A DNA stretch of 64,000 bases from Corbicula japonica (taxonomy: Eukaryota > Mollusca > Bivalvia > Venerida > Cyrenidae), in NCBI GenBank assembly GCA_038501625.1, contig JAZAYU010000005.1:15397996-15461995 (forward strand). Reading direction: 5' to 3'. The notes under the pieces are model-generated. The model saw nothing but the letters and a program-made list of their open reading frames with translations, had not been told where the DNA came from and did no database searches. Both the position numbers and the translations under genes were made by a program. Every line of letters begins with the position of its first letter. The stretch's first letter is position 1. Positions 37,251 through 48,028 of the stretch are shown here, piece by piece.

Positions 37251-38670
37251 GAACAGATACATTTGGTTTGAATTTGAAACCACTATAGAATACAGTTCAT
37301 TGCTTCTTTCAAGAGAGTGTACTCAGATAGCAGTCTAGCCAAAGGACACCGAGAGCACTGAAACGAGAAATAATTAATTAGGAGGACACAGTAAAGCAAA
37401 CATCCTGAATATTTTGTTAACTTTGTCCTTTATTGTGCTTACATGTACGATTAATATTGCCTCTACCTAGGAGCGAACCCACAGGATACTTAGATAGCTA
37501 TAGTCTATGCATTTATTAAGTCTTTTACCTGGCTAGAAGAACAAAGGAGAGTATAAAACAATAGCCACATAATTATCAATTCGTTACAGTGTTCGTGTTT
37601 ACTTTCTATCAAAATTAAAAATGGACTTCCTTTGAACATTGCAATTGGGGTGAAGGTGGGGGCTAGCTTGAAGATTTATCTTTGCTCTATTTTTTACTTA
37701 TTATGTAATTGTTCAATTTCACAATTATAATGAAATAAATGTATGCATCATTTCTACATCTCCATTATCGTATCAGTTCAGTTATTCCTTTGTCAAATTC
37801 TTATTGCTTGCCATCGCTTCTGCATCTTCTTCTGCGTCTGCATTGCTCTAGAATTAATTTTGATCTTGTACGTCTGGTTTACACACGTGCTTTTTACGAC
37901 AAACCCGTTATTTTGTACAAATTGAAGCAAGCTTTCCATTTAATTTAGTTTTCATTACTGTTTACCGGCTTATATTAGCTTGGGTGTGTATTCGTAATTT
38001 CCAGTTTACAGTTAATGTATCTGTTACGGTGCACAGCTCGAGTTTCATCAAATAAATGGATGTTTTAATTACTAGCTGTTCATTCATTATAGTTCCATTG
38101 GACAGGGCAAGATTATTTTTTGAGTAAATTATTTTTTCTTGTTGTTTTTTATCTCATGAAAACATCTTAAATTAGTTTTTGTAATGAAACAATTAGGACT
38201 TTAGAACTGTGTCTGTCTTAAAATTAAAAAATATATGGGTTATAGTTAAGTGTGTCAACTACGCGTCTTTTTCATATGTCATCAACCCCTGAGAGGATTG
38301 TTTTAAAACATTTTGGAAAACTGTTTAACTTAAAGGGACGATAGTCAGAAGCCAGCAAACTATAACTTTTTTCAAAGCCATTTCCCCCCTTATGGTATTT
38401 ATTATGTTTTCATGTCTTCCATAAACCTTTAGAACCAATAAATCAATGGTTTTCAAACAACTTGGCACAAATGTACACTTCAGTACGGTCACTCATACAG
38501 AAGCCAGCACTTTTTCATGTATACGAGTACTCAAGGTTAAGGTTGCCATTATTTGGAATATCTTGCAAAAGCGTTGATATATCTTCCAAAGAACCCTTAG
38601 GACACATTGCACTAGGATACAGTATACGTAGTACTGTATCGAACGTCGCATAATCGAATGGCATAACAAT

Positions 38671-39112
38671 TTATTTTATGCTTTTCAGTGAATTATAGAA
38701 TTTTCCCGGTGAAATAAAAGTGGCATTTCACTGTTTTCAAACAGTGGAATATCATTTTTATTTTCACTGCTTTTTCACGTTGGTACCTAAACGCACATAA
38801 CATACCAATGAGAACGTTGAGGAAACGGACTCAAATTTGGATATTTGACGTCATGACGTCACGTCATAAACAAGCGGTGTTGGCGCCATTTCTTGCCATT
38901 TTTCTTTCAAAATTACACAAATTGTGCACATAAAGCATAACATAAAAAGAACATTTGTTTTTACCAGTGAAAGATAGAAATATATTTCACTCGTGAACTC
39001 CGGAATTATGTATTTTCACTCGTGGCTTTGCCACTCGTGAAAATACGAATTCCGGAGCTCACTCGGTGAAATATATTTCTATCTTACACTGGTTAAAACA
39101 AATATCCTCTAT
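38671..39112. mobile_element. 442-bp non-autonomous element, only in duplication copy 2
   Basis: Inserted between GCATAACAAT and GTCTCC relative to copy 1 (26911-26925). It begins TTATTTTATGCTTTTCAGTG and ends ACTGGTTAAAACAAATATCC then TCTAT. The right 150 bases form a large hairpin built on GATAGAAATATATTTCAC and CACTCGTG motifs. A second copy lies at 59371-59620, and both are flanked by AT. Confidence 0.75.
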
Positions 39113-40217
39113 GTCTCCCCAGGAAAACGAAAACAACGTAAATCGGGATAAAGAAGAATCGTCTATAAAGTTTACTTTGCACTTTTTTATCTCCTGAGTA
39201 AAGTGAAGATGGATGTCACAATACGAGTTAATTCTGATATTTCTTATTGAAATATTGTATTTTGTAAAGGACTATTTTATGTTCCTTTCCTCCATATATT
39301 GTCAACAGACGAAATTGTTGCAATAGCTTCAACTTTTTTTCTTTGGACAGACACTTTCAATGAATTTATTTAGGGTTTCCATGACTCGGTCGCTTTATCC
39401 CTAGGCCATACTAAGATATGGGTTGGTTCGTTATACAGCTATAACAAGTAAAATAAAATTACTTAACTTTGTCTGCTTCGCCGCTCTATATTTCTTTCTT
39501 TCTTATATACTAAAATATTTTCCGTCAACGCCGTTTATCTTTTATAAAGAAACCTCTTGTTTTACATTATGCTGTATTTTGGGTTGTCCTCTTATGAAAT
39601 GAAATTATAAATTATGAAACATGGGTAGGAATATTGAATATGTTCTCTTGTTTATATATTGTACATATTAAGGAAAGGTGAACAAACTGGGAAAACGTGG
39701 AAAAAACTTGGATAATTAAGTTTTATTGATGAAATGAATCTGGCGGAACAGTGAGGTTGATGGACTCTATTCAGTGTTAGATGTTTGACCGTTTCTACAT
39801 GGTAGGTTCCCACGTTCTCTGACTGATTTTGCTTCCCGATTCCTGCATTTCAATTCACAGGTTTGATACTGTAATTTCTTCTGGAAACTTTTCCAACCTA
39901 TCCAAGTTTTTAACGAGCCCGACTCATAATGTCCGGCTTTTAAACAGAGAAGGCAATATTTCGTATTTAAAAATACATCTTTACTTAAACAACATAATTG
40001 CAGGTTTTGTTGAACTGTATGTAAATTCAGATATGAAATACATGTAAATGCCAAAGCTAAAAGGTTTATTATGCATAAAAATATTTCATCTAATTTTATG
40101 TAGTACTTACACTTAAATTATACAATTAAATGCTGTGCCTAACACACAATCTAATTGAAAACAACAAACAAACTCTAAATATCTTGCAATTAAATACCAG
40201 CTAAATAAACAAATTAA

Positions 40218-40638
40218 GGGGTGGCAAACATTGCAAATGGCGAAAACACGCTAAAATATCAAAAATGAATTTTGGGGGAAATACTTATTGCCACCTAGAT
40301 TTTAGTGAAGATATGTATTTAGCTAAGGAAGTAGTTAATGTTTGCAAGCTCAATTTATTCGAATTCATGTTCTAATTACGAGCCCTTACTAAAACAAAAG
40401 AAAAACCGTTTGCATGAGAACTCTGAAATTCATGGACAATATACCAAAGCAACTCATACCTGAAATAAGTATATGTTGGTCTACAATGTTTAGTACCAAT
40501 TTGTCAAAATAATGTAAGGGTTTTCAAGAAATTCAAGGAAAACTTACTTCCTGGTTCAAAGTGAAAGTAGAATCTTACCCCCAAAATTCATTGTTGAAAT
40601 TTTTTCCAGTTTTCGCCATTTGCAATGTTTGCGACCTC
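40218..40638. mobile_element. 421-bp TTAA-flanked TIR element, only in duplication copy 2
   Basis: Ends GGGGTGGCAAACATTGCAAA and, reverse-complemented, GAGGTCGCAAACATTGCAAA, both continuing TGGCGAAAAC. Inner similarity extends to about 75 bases (AATGAATTTTGGGGG on both sides). TTAA flanks both ends (40214-40217, 40639-40642). Copy 1 near 29056 has the single-TTAA empty site AAATTAAGTGTG. TTAA points to piggyBac or Kolobok mobilisation; no transposase inside. Confidence 0.9.
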
Positions 40639-40886
40639 TTAAGTGTGATTACAACGACAACAGGATTCCAAAACTTTTATTATGCTCCCGAAGAATGTCC
40701 ATCCGTACGTCCCGCATTCATGTCGGCCCATAACTTTTTTATTTGAAGTCGGATTTTAAAATTATTTCACAGAAACGATCACCACATGGAGACGACCTGT
40801 CGCGATTAACATTTTGGTCACTATCTTAGGTCTCAGCATGACCTTGTTGCAACATCGTGTCGGCCCATAACTTTTTTTATTTGAAG

Positions 40887-42120
40887 AAAAAGTCTTTCAA
40901 AGAATGCTGTTTTTAGGATGGGAAACAATTGGCTCAGTTTAAAGACTTAACTAGGATCTACTTAAATTAGGTCCCTCGGCTGGAACTTTCTCTCCAAACA
41001 TTGCAGACTTAAAAGTGCTAAAAGAGTGTCGTAGATACGTCAGCGCGTCAAAGAAGATTTGTGAGATTTTGTTAATATGGGGCACGCCACAGGAAAAGGT
41101 AGCTTCGATCATATTTTGTGACATTTTAGTTGTGAGTAAATTTAGAAAGATATATTTTATTTTCTCATAACTATAAAGTGATTTTGTTACACGGTTTATT
41201 TATAAAATGGTATTTTACCGCGAATTGCATAATAATAAATGTCGTCTGCTCAACTTTACGACGTCATTTCAAGAATTGGCGTCAACCGTCCAAAGGTACA
41301 TTTTTCCGTGACGCGCCCCATATGAAGCTGAATATGAATGTCAGCAGAGATATTTACTTGTTCGTAAGTCTTCTCAAGGGTCAACTGTACAGCGGGGAAA
41401 GGTTTTGCTTAATTTAATACACAAGACCTTGGAATTTAAGGTAAAGTGTTATCAGACTCATTTAATATTGCAAAAAAACAACAACTAAATTTATAACGAC
41501 AGGCGCTTGTATTTTCAAAATTTCTCGAACTTTTACTTTATGGCAACTATGACATTTTTTTTAAACAAAACAAGAACCAAAATCCACAACAAAACAACAG
41601 AAATAAACAAAACAAACAACAACACAAAATAATCTCAGTTTTTTTAACTATTAGTTTCATATTGTGGTAACTTATTTCTAACTTGAACCAAAGAATTTAA
41701 ATTAATATTCTACTCAATAAATAATTACTTAAATTACAATATATACCGCAAAGATTTAAATATATATATTAAAGTTTATATTTAACGTCGAACTAAAAAG
41801 ATGCTTTGAAAACTGTAATTACAGAAATAATTCAAAGCAAAACTGTGTAAAGTAAATAAAAGACCACAAAATTCCAAACAATTCTCCACAATTATATTAC
41901 GACTTTAAGATTTTGTCTTGGTTTTGGGACACAAATGATATGATTTGCAATTACAGTAGTTCGAAGAGATCATTTCCTGTAACAATTAAGAGCTATTTAT
42001 ATAAAAACAACACACAAGTCTAGACAGCATTTTAACTTACTTGAAGCGCTGTAAAAGCTAATTTACTAAAACATTTAGAAATAAAACGAGATAATTACTT
42101 TTTTAATCAAAACGTAATTG
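40887..42120. other. Gene-free stretch after the segmental duplication
   Basis: Apart from the 41075-41324 inverted repeat I see nothing here. The sequence is AT-rich, with A/C-rich low-complexity patches near 41560-41630. Confidence 0.5.
41075..41324. mobile_element. 250-bp MITE-like inverted repeat
   Basis: Left ATATGGGGCACGCCACAGG; reverse-complemented right ATATGGGGCGCGTCACGG. Near the right end, ACGTCATTTCAAGAATTGGC resembles the start of the segmental duplication (TGACGTCATTTAAGCGAATG at 15521, followed by GGCGTGCCCC), so a related element may lie at that edge. Confidence 0.55.
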
Positions 42121-42121
42121 A

Positions 42122-42790
42122 GGAAGAAGTATTTCTGCAAAATCATTATCTGACATTACACGATTGTTTAGACGAAATATTGCAAGATTGCATAAGCACC
42201 GTTTGACATTTGATGATTTCTTAGAAGAAGTTTTGCGAGATGGCATAGGCATCGTGTGACATTTGATGATTTTTTAAAAGAAGTATTGCAAGATGGCATA
42301 GACATCGTGTGACATTTGATGATTTCTTAGAAAAAGTATTGCAAGATGGCATATGCATCTTATGACATTTGATGATTTCTTAGAAGAAGTATTTCATGAT
42401 GGCTAAAGCAACACGTTACAATTGATGATTTCTTAGAAAAAGTATTGCAAGATGGCATAGGCATATTTTGACACATGATGATTTCTTAGAAAAAGTATTG
42501 CAAGATGGTATAGGGATCTTGTGACATTTTATGATTTCTTAGAAGAAGGATTTCAAGACGAAATAGGCATCTTGAGCCATTTGATCATTTCTTAGAAGAA
42601 CTATTGCACGATGGCATTGGCATTTTGTGACTCATAATGATTTCTTAGAAGAAGTATTTCAAGATCGTATAGGCATCTTGTGACATTTAATGATTTCTTA
42701 GAAAAAGTATTGCAAGATGGCATAGGTATATTGTGACATTTGATAATTTCTTAGAATAAGTTTTGCAAGATGGCATAAGCATTTATGAGT
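42122..42790 (+). repeat. 53-base minisatellite, about 12 copies
   Basis: Unit: TGACATTTGATGATTTCTTA, GAAGAAGTATTGCAAGATGG, CATAGGCATCTTG. Copies vary by a few bases and all stay near 53 bases. Spacer-like variation is absent, so this is not a CRISPR array. Confidence 0.9.
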
Positions 42791-43090
42791 ATGTTTACGT
42801 AGAGAAAATTTGTCATTAACATGGTTAAGAGTATCCATACACAGTACAGCTCTTTCCTGTTAGATAAGAAGGAAAGCATATAAAAAAAGCTTATAAGCGA
42901 TACTGCAATTGCCGTAATATGGTGTGGATACAACATTTCGTGGATATCATACCATGGCATTTTCATTCGTTCTGAATTTCGTGGCATTTAAAATTCACTA
43001 TTGTAACAATTCTAAATTTCGTTGGGATTTTAATTTGTAGATCGGCCTGTCCACAAAAACTCGCGAAAATTAGTTCACTATGAACTTTAC

Positions 43091-43241
43091 TGGGTTGAAG
43101 GTTATAAAGCTGAGATTGGAAACCAGTCTCAAATCTCAAGCATCTGATTGGCTGAAATGGCGACTGGTCGCCATTTCAGCCAATCAGATGCTTGAGATTT
43201 GAGACTGGTTTCCATGCTCAGTTTTATAACCTTGGGCACTG
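43091..43241 (+). mobile_element. A-family MITE, near-perfect hairpin
   Basis: GGGTTGAAGGTTATAAAGCT to TTTTATAACCTTGGGCACTG; arms almost free of mismatches, so a young copy. Confidence 0.85.
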
Positions 43242-44459
43242 AATTCACTGGATAGAAACAAAACTCAGATTATATAATAGAATAATAATAACAGATTACA
43301 TAATAGAATCAAAATTCTATTCAGAAAAAATATTTATGAAATCAAATGTTCTTAAATCAACAATGAGAAAACAAATTTCAAATACATACCGAAACTTTAA
43401 GATTTTATCATTGGGTAACATAAATTTCAAAATTATGCATGTGTTTCAGAAAGTTTCTTCAAAATAGACGTGCAGTTAATCAAAAGGTTAAGCCTGTTTT
43501 CTTTTATTTCATCGGAATTGAACGGTAATTTTTTTAATAATAATACTTCATTAATTTTACAAAATAACTTTTTTTCGACAGAAGAGATAATCTAATTGTT
43601 GAATGAAAATAGACTTCGAATTATTTCAGAGGCGAATGCATCACTGACGTTCCGTATGACAATTGAATGTTCCATCACCGCTGTATGCTTTTTGCAAGCA
43701 ATTATATTCATGTAGAAGTGTTTTATATACAACATTCTTCAAATTACGGTCAATCAAGTGCTCTCAATGAACACTACCAATAATAAGTGGTAGTTGGCAA
43801 CCTTGGTGCCAATGGCAACTTGATTGTCAGCAAAATGTCTCTATGGAACTATGTTTAAATTGAAGGAGTTTGTTCCGTTGAGTATCACAACTCATTGAAG
43901 ATTCCGATCCGTTTTTACGATTGACACTACATGACTGTGTTTATCAGTAATTTAATCATAACTCATTAAAAATCATGCGATTCTACAATTAACAATACCT
44001 GACTATGTTTATTGGCAACAGTAGTTTGATCATAACTCATTACAATTCCTGATACGATTCCACAATGGACGGTCACTGACTTTGATTATAGGCATAATTT
44101 ATGTAACTTTAAAGTACACACGGCATATTTGTATTCAAGAATCCTGACCTAGACCTTATAAGAAATTTATTTCCATTTTCAGCCTTTCGCCTAATGTAAT
44201 AATTCAATATCCATTCTTAATATTCTAGAAAAGTAAGTGAATTGTGCATGACATTCAGCTTGTACATACGGCTGTCAGTGAAAAACAATGATAAATTGAG
44301 TAAGATCAAGATATTTTCTAGTATTTCCATAAACTAAATCTTTGAGAGAAGTAAGATCCTAAATCACAATTGAGTGCGTTTTCTTGTTGAGCAATTAAAC
44401 TGTATGAAAAGTTCTGCTATATAAAACATTCTATTATTTTTAATAAAATAATAGAAATT
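43242..44459. other. Gene-free AT-rich stretch
   Basis: No reading frame, RNA gene or structured repeat is recognisable between the A element and the D repeat. Confidence 0.5.
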
Positions 44460-44719
44460 ATGAAAAGGGAACTTTGAAAGCCATCGAACACGACAAATGT
44501 GAAAATATTGCAGGTTCGGTTTGATTGAGCCTGTTCATGGGCAGTAATGGAAATGCATATTACTATCCACGCCGCCTAGCCCCGGGTAGAGCGCAACTCA
44601 ATATTAACATCAATAAACAGTACAATTTTGATCCACCCCAAACGAAGATATGCATATGGCGGTGAACATAGAACCATCAATGCGGTATTTTCAGATTAAT
44701 ACCATTTCATGTTCAGCGG
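44460..44719 (+). repeat. D-family dispersed repeat
   Basis: Full-length, diverged from the 24-kb copy: TTTGAAAGCCATCGAACACG to CATTTCATGTTCAGCGG. Confidence 0.65.
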
Positions 44720-45218
44720 CGTATGGTCCCCAGATAGAAGGATGGGATTGCCCTAAATGACAAAATAATGGGCGGAACTAATAGTATTACTGCTTTGTAA
44801 CAAGGTTAACTTAATAAATTTTACACAACCACGATTTTGTTTTGAAGGGCAAATCGTCTAATCGGCTACGACAAACATTTCCCGTATAATTATTGCGTTA
44901 TATTTCAAATTAAAACTGCCCTTTTCAAAGTTACTTTAAAGTTTCATCAATAATTCATGGTTCATGTAAATTTACAGACCACGAAGACTGAATGATCTGT
45001 AACTATACAGAGACAAGACTAATTAAGTTGTCCTCGAGTAATTCGGTTTTCGGAAGAGTACTTTTAAAATTCCGAAATATAACATGTTCAGCAAATCCAT
45101 CTTGTTGCTGTTTACTTCAGTGAGTTTCATTGAGTTTAAGTGTTTAAATTTTTTTAAAAGTCTTACAAATTGATATCCAAACACACCTTACATTGCCAAA
45201 TGTGGTTACTTATGCATG

Positions 45219-45228
45219 TATATAAAAG
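45219..45228 (+). promoter_or_regulatory. Candidate TATA box, unit 1
   Basis: TATATAAAAG, a canonical core-promoter match, 135 bases before the ATG at 45354. Transcription would start about 30 bases downstream. The element and its spacing are identical in unit 2. Confidence 0.45.
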
Positions 45229-45353
45229 CCATGCAATCATCCCCAACTGTGTTTATTTTTATTAATTCAGTCTTTAACACAACGTTAAACTTCTGTGAGG
45301 TTTTCATATAGTTTAAACCTGTCAATTGGAAAACTTTTACTCTGTGTAACTAA

Positions 45354-45452
45354 ATGGAACTATTAACACTACTTCTTCTGTGTTTTTTTGGCTGTTCTGG
45401 AGTAGTTGCACATCCCCGCCAAAAAGCAACAACGTGTGTAATAAATTGGTAG
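45354..45452 (+). CDS. Candidate first exon of a small secreted peptide, unit 1
   Basis: The ORF encodes 32 residues: MELLTLLLLCFFGCSGVVA, then HPRQKATTCVINW. The first 19 residues look like a classic signal peptide, with a short acidic n-region, a leucine-rich core and small residues at -3/-1 before HPRQK. The start context is AACTAAATGG, and a TATA box stands 135 bases upstream. A good donor (G, then GTAGGT at 45449) lies at the end of the ORF, so the peptide may continue in an unseen exon. Unit 2 preserves the promoter, start and donor but not the frame. I do not recognise the family. It could be a chance ORF, since no downstream exon was found before the next unit. Confidence 0.3.
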   Translation: MELLTLLLLCFFGCSGVVAHPRQKATTCVINW

Positions 45453-45888
45453 GTTCCTTTGAATGTACATAATAATTATTTTCTTTTTGTCTGTTGCACA
45501 TTGGTGTCCATAAAGTGTTAATAAATACTTTAATTATATAAATACTTAAATTCCATAAAACCTAGTGTAAACTTTTACATTTTTTAACTAAGAGACCGTA
45601 AGTGTTTTCATATACTGACGAAGTACGAATTTGACAATCTAATATTGATTTTGAAGACACTGTGTCCGAAAGCACTGATTTAGACCACTTCCCGACGATG
45701 TGTTGTTTTTGTTGTTGTTGTTGTTGTTGTTGTATCCAAAAGTATTTATGAAATGTCAAATAAAATGTCCAAGATTACTGACTATGTCTGCTTAAGAAAA
45801 TGCATGTTTATACAACACAAATAATGTTCAATCAGAGAGCTGAATGTCCAACCATATTTTACAGTGTCAAATTTGGTCAAAACCCAAA

Positions 45889-46083
45889 GTGGCAAATTGT
45901 TTTGCCTCTGACCGTTCCAAGGCGGTAACCCCTCGGGTTTTCACTTTCGATAATTGTTTATGGCGTCCTTATTGAAAATCATTATTTTAATACCATGCTC
46001 TCTTCTCCTCTCTACATTTTGGCTGTATGGGGAGGCTGTCTGCTGAATTTGGCCATTCCTGATAGGCATATTTCACTTTTTCA
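45889..46083 (+). repeat. G-family dispersed repeat
   Basis: Shares CCGTTCCAAGGCGGTAACCC, GGGGAGGCTGT and GGCATATTTCACTTTTT with the copies at 23164 and 34890. It ends directly before the TATA box of local-duplication unit 2. Confidence 0.6.
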
Positions 46084-46093
46084 CATATACATG

Positions 46094-46103
46094 TATATAA
46101 AAG
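46094..46103 (+). promoter_or_regulatory. Candidate TATA box, unit 2
   Basis: TATATAAAAG, again 135 bases before an ATG (46229). Confidence 0.4.
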
Positions 46104-46228
46104 CCATGCAATCATCTCCAACTGTATTTATCTTTAATAATTCAGTCTTCCACACAACGTTAAACTTCTGTAAATTTTTCAAATAATTTTAAACCGTTTA
46201 TTGCAAAACTTTTACTCTGTGAAACTAA

Positions 46229-46486
46229 ATGGAACTATTAACACTACTTCTACTGTGTCTAATGGCTATTCTGGAATTGTTGCTCATCCCCGCCAAAAAC
46301 ACACAAAAAACAACAACAAACAACAAAAACAAAAACACAACGATTCCAATTTATGACAATTTATTTATATTTTTTGTGTTTCTTATAAGCAACAACGGGT
46401 GTAATTATTTGGTAGGTTCCATTGAATGTACATACAATGTAATAATTATTTTCTTTTTTTTCTGTTGCACATTGGTATCCATATAG
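46229..46486 (+). pseudogene. Second copy of the leader-peptide exon, frame-shifted
   Basis: Starts MELLTLLLLC like unit 1, then diverges as LMAILELLLIPAKN because of a one-base length difference after codon 10. The Ala-rich cleavage region of unit 1 is lost here and the frame runs into A/C-rich low-complexity sequence. The donor (GTAGGT at 46412) is preserved. Either unit could hold the ancestral frame; unit 1 gives the more convincing secretory leader. Confidence 0.3.
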
Positions 46487-46532
46487 TATTAATAAATGTA
46501 ATTTTCTGTGTTTAAATGAAATGCATAAACAG

Positions 46533-46570
46533 AAAATTAATTTCCCCTGGCCGCAGGTATCTCCTAAAGG
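46533..46570 (+). repeat. DIRS left inverted terminal repeat
   Basis: AAAATTAATTTCCCC then TGGCCGCAGGTATCTCCTAA and AGG; pairs imperfectly with 50357-50395. Confidence 0.65.
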
Positions 46571-46671
46571 TGGCATTGTGTTTCACGATTTTCTCGTGTA
46601 AGATTAATAACAGGTTTTCATTCAGCTCTGGGCAGCCGACACAGTAACATCTATTTTTGTTAGATAGCACG

Positions 46672-47412
46672 ATGACAGAAGACGATCCACGTGGCGATTT
46701 GGGTTCGAAATTGCAGGAAGTTTTATTTGATTTAAGACAGCAAAGACAAGAGGTTTCTGCTTTACGTGAAGAGGTTCAATGAACCAGTATCAGTGTAACT
46801 TCAGAAGTTAAAAAACTTAAAACAGCAAAGGACGTTGTGTGGAAATTTATAGGAAACAAGGTACAGTTCGAGTTTAATAGTGACCTTGAGGAGACTGTCA
46901 ATCAGGCCATTTGGGCCAATGAGCACAGCAAAGTAGACTATTGTACAGAGTTACTGAAAGAGACAGCTGAAAAGCTGAAGAAACGAAACAAGCTTATCCG
47001 TATCGCGGACTCTTCTCCTTGTGGTTGGGATACAGTGAGGTTATATGAATCTAACTCTATAGCTAGCGATAGTGATGATGAAGCAAAGATTAGCAAGGCC
47101 GAAAACCGCGCCCTTAAACGGAAACGCACATCCTCAAAGGGAAAAGTACCAGCATCCGCTACATTCAGTCGTCCTGGTGACATTGCTTGTATTCAACCTT
47201 TTCCATTATTGCCAGTCAGACCTGGATTTCAGCAGTCATTTCCGGCAAAACCCTTTCGAGGCTTTCAAGGATTCCCAGTCATGCCAGTTAGTGGACCCAG
47301 TCCCACTGCCACCGGATCCTGTTTTGCCTGTGGAGACTTCCGGCATTTCAGAAAGGACTGTCCACACGTCATCAGAAATCCAGCCTTTGAGCAAGCCAAT
47401 GTCAAGAAATGA
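46672..47412 (+). pseudogene. DIRS gag-like ORF with zinc knuckle
   Basis: The frame opens at ATG 46672 (MTEDDPRGDLGSKLQEVLFD) with a predicted N-terminal helix or coiled coil rich in Q, R and E. A TGA at 46780-46782 interrupts it after codon 36, and it then runs on to TGA at 47410. The middle is a helical segment (NKVQFEFNSDLEETVNQAIW), then a basic stretch KAENRALKRKR. The C-terminal part is Pro/Phe-rich with one CCHC knuckle, CFACGDFRHFRKDC (CX2CX4HX4C), as in gag nucleocapsids that bind RNA. It overlaps the RT frame at its end. The stop shows it no longer makes a full protein. Confidence 0.8.
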
Positions 47413-48028
47413 CTCTTTGTTAAAAGATGAGTATTCATTTGACTTAGAATTCTTTACACATGACTATTATGAATATGAACAAGGCCAAAAGGCTATAATC
47501 GTAAGAGGCAGACTTAGACGCAATTTACAATTTTGGAAAAACATTAATGCAAGTGATTTTATTCTGGATTTAATCGAGTTTGGTTATAAAATTCCATTTT
47601 TCTCAATTCCACCGAGATGTTTTATTAAAAATAATAAGTCTGCTTTACAAGATACAGATTTTGTAGAGGAAGCAATTAAAGCTTACTCGCCCTTTAATTT
47701 CTAAGTGGCGAGGCGAGGGTAAAATGGTTTTGATGTTCTTAGACGATGGTTTTGGGTGTAATCGTTCGTACAATAGTACACTTCAAATGGGCGCAGATAT
47801 TAAAGCTGACCTTTTAGCCTCTGGTTTTGTCCCAAATGCAGAGAAATCGGTATGGCAACCAGTACAGACTAATATTTTTAGGAAATTTTCTTAATTCGTG
47901 CGAAGGTACGATTTCTATATCGGAAGCTAGATTGGTCAAGGTAAAATCAACAATTGCCGATGTTTTGAAACAGGTTAAAGTACACCGGCGCGTGGGCGTG
48001 AGAAAACTTGCTAGTTTAGGTTATTTCG
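47395..48028 (+). pseudogene. DIRS reverse transcriptase with deleted core
   Basis: The N-terminal part is well preserved: VRGRLRRNLQFWKNI, FILDLIEFGYKIPFF, then PPRCFIKNNKSALQ and FVEEAIKAYS. Directly after, at about 47702, the frame shifts and the sequence jumps to KWRGEGKMVLMFLDDGFG, the palm motif with two of the catalytic aspartates. The fingers and first palm region expected between them, roughly a hundred residues including the first catalytic Asp, are absent. WQPVQ and FLGNFLNS follow in a third frame (shift near 47872), then the thumb-like KLASLGYF. A further shift at about 48028 leads into the RNase H frame. The enzyme is non-functional. Confidence 0.82.

Larger units (their letters stand above)
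29403..40886 (+). repeat. Tandem segmental duplication, copy 2
   Basis: Direct repeat of 15499-29317. It alone carries the 233-bp TA element at 34184-34416, about 33 bases near 35015-35050, the 442-bp element at 38671-39112 and the 421-bp TTAA element at 40218-40638. It starts 86 bases after copy 1 ends. Homology stops at CATAACTTTTTTTATTTGAAG near 40886. Confidence 0.93.
45200..45860 (+). repeat. Local tandem duplication, unit 1
   Basis: 45210-45530 matches 46085-46500, and 45552-45860 matches 50396-50700. The second unit is split by the DIRS-like element. The unit includes a TATA box, a hydrophobic-leader ORF and a TTG/GTT trinucleotide tract (about 45700-45733). Confidence 0.8.
46085..46500 (+). 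repeat. Local tandem duplication, unit 2 (left part)
   Basis: Matches 45210-45530. It carries about 70 extra bases of A/C-rich sequence after CATCCCCGCC and breaks off at the DIRS insertion. Confidence 0.8.

Noticed and set aside
39767..40054. 95-residue minus-strand ORF in duplication copy 2
   Set aside because: The matching region in copy 1 (about 28610-28890) has several short indels that break the frame, so it is unlikely to be coding.
42122..42790. Regular array considered as a CRISPR
   Set aside because: Units are contiguous with no unique spacers, and the genome is eukaryotic.
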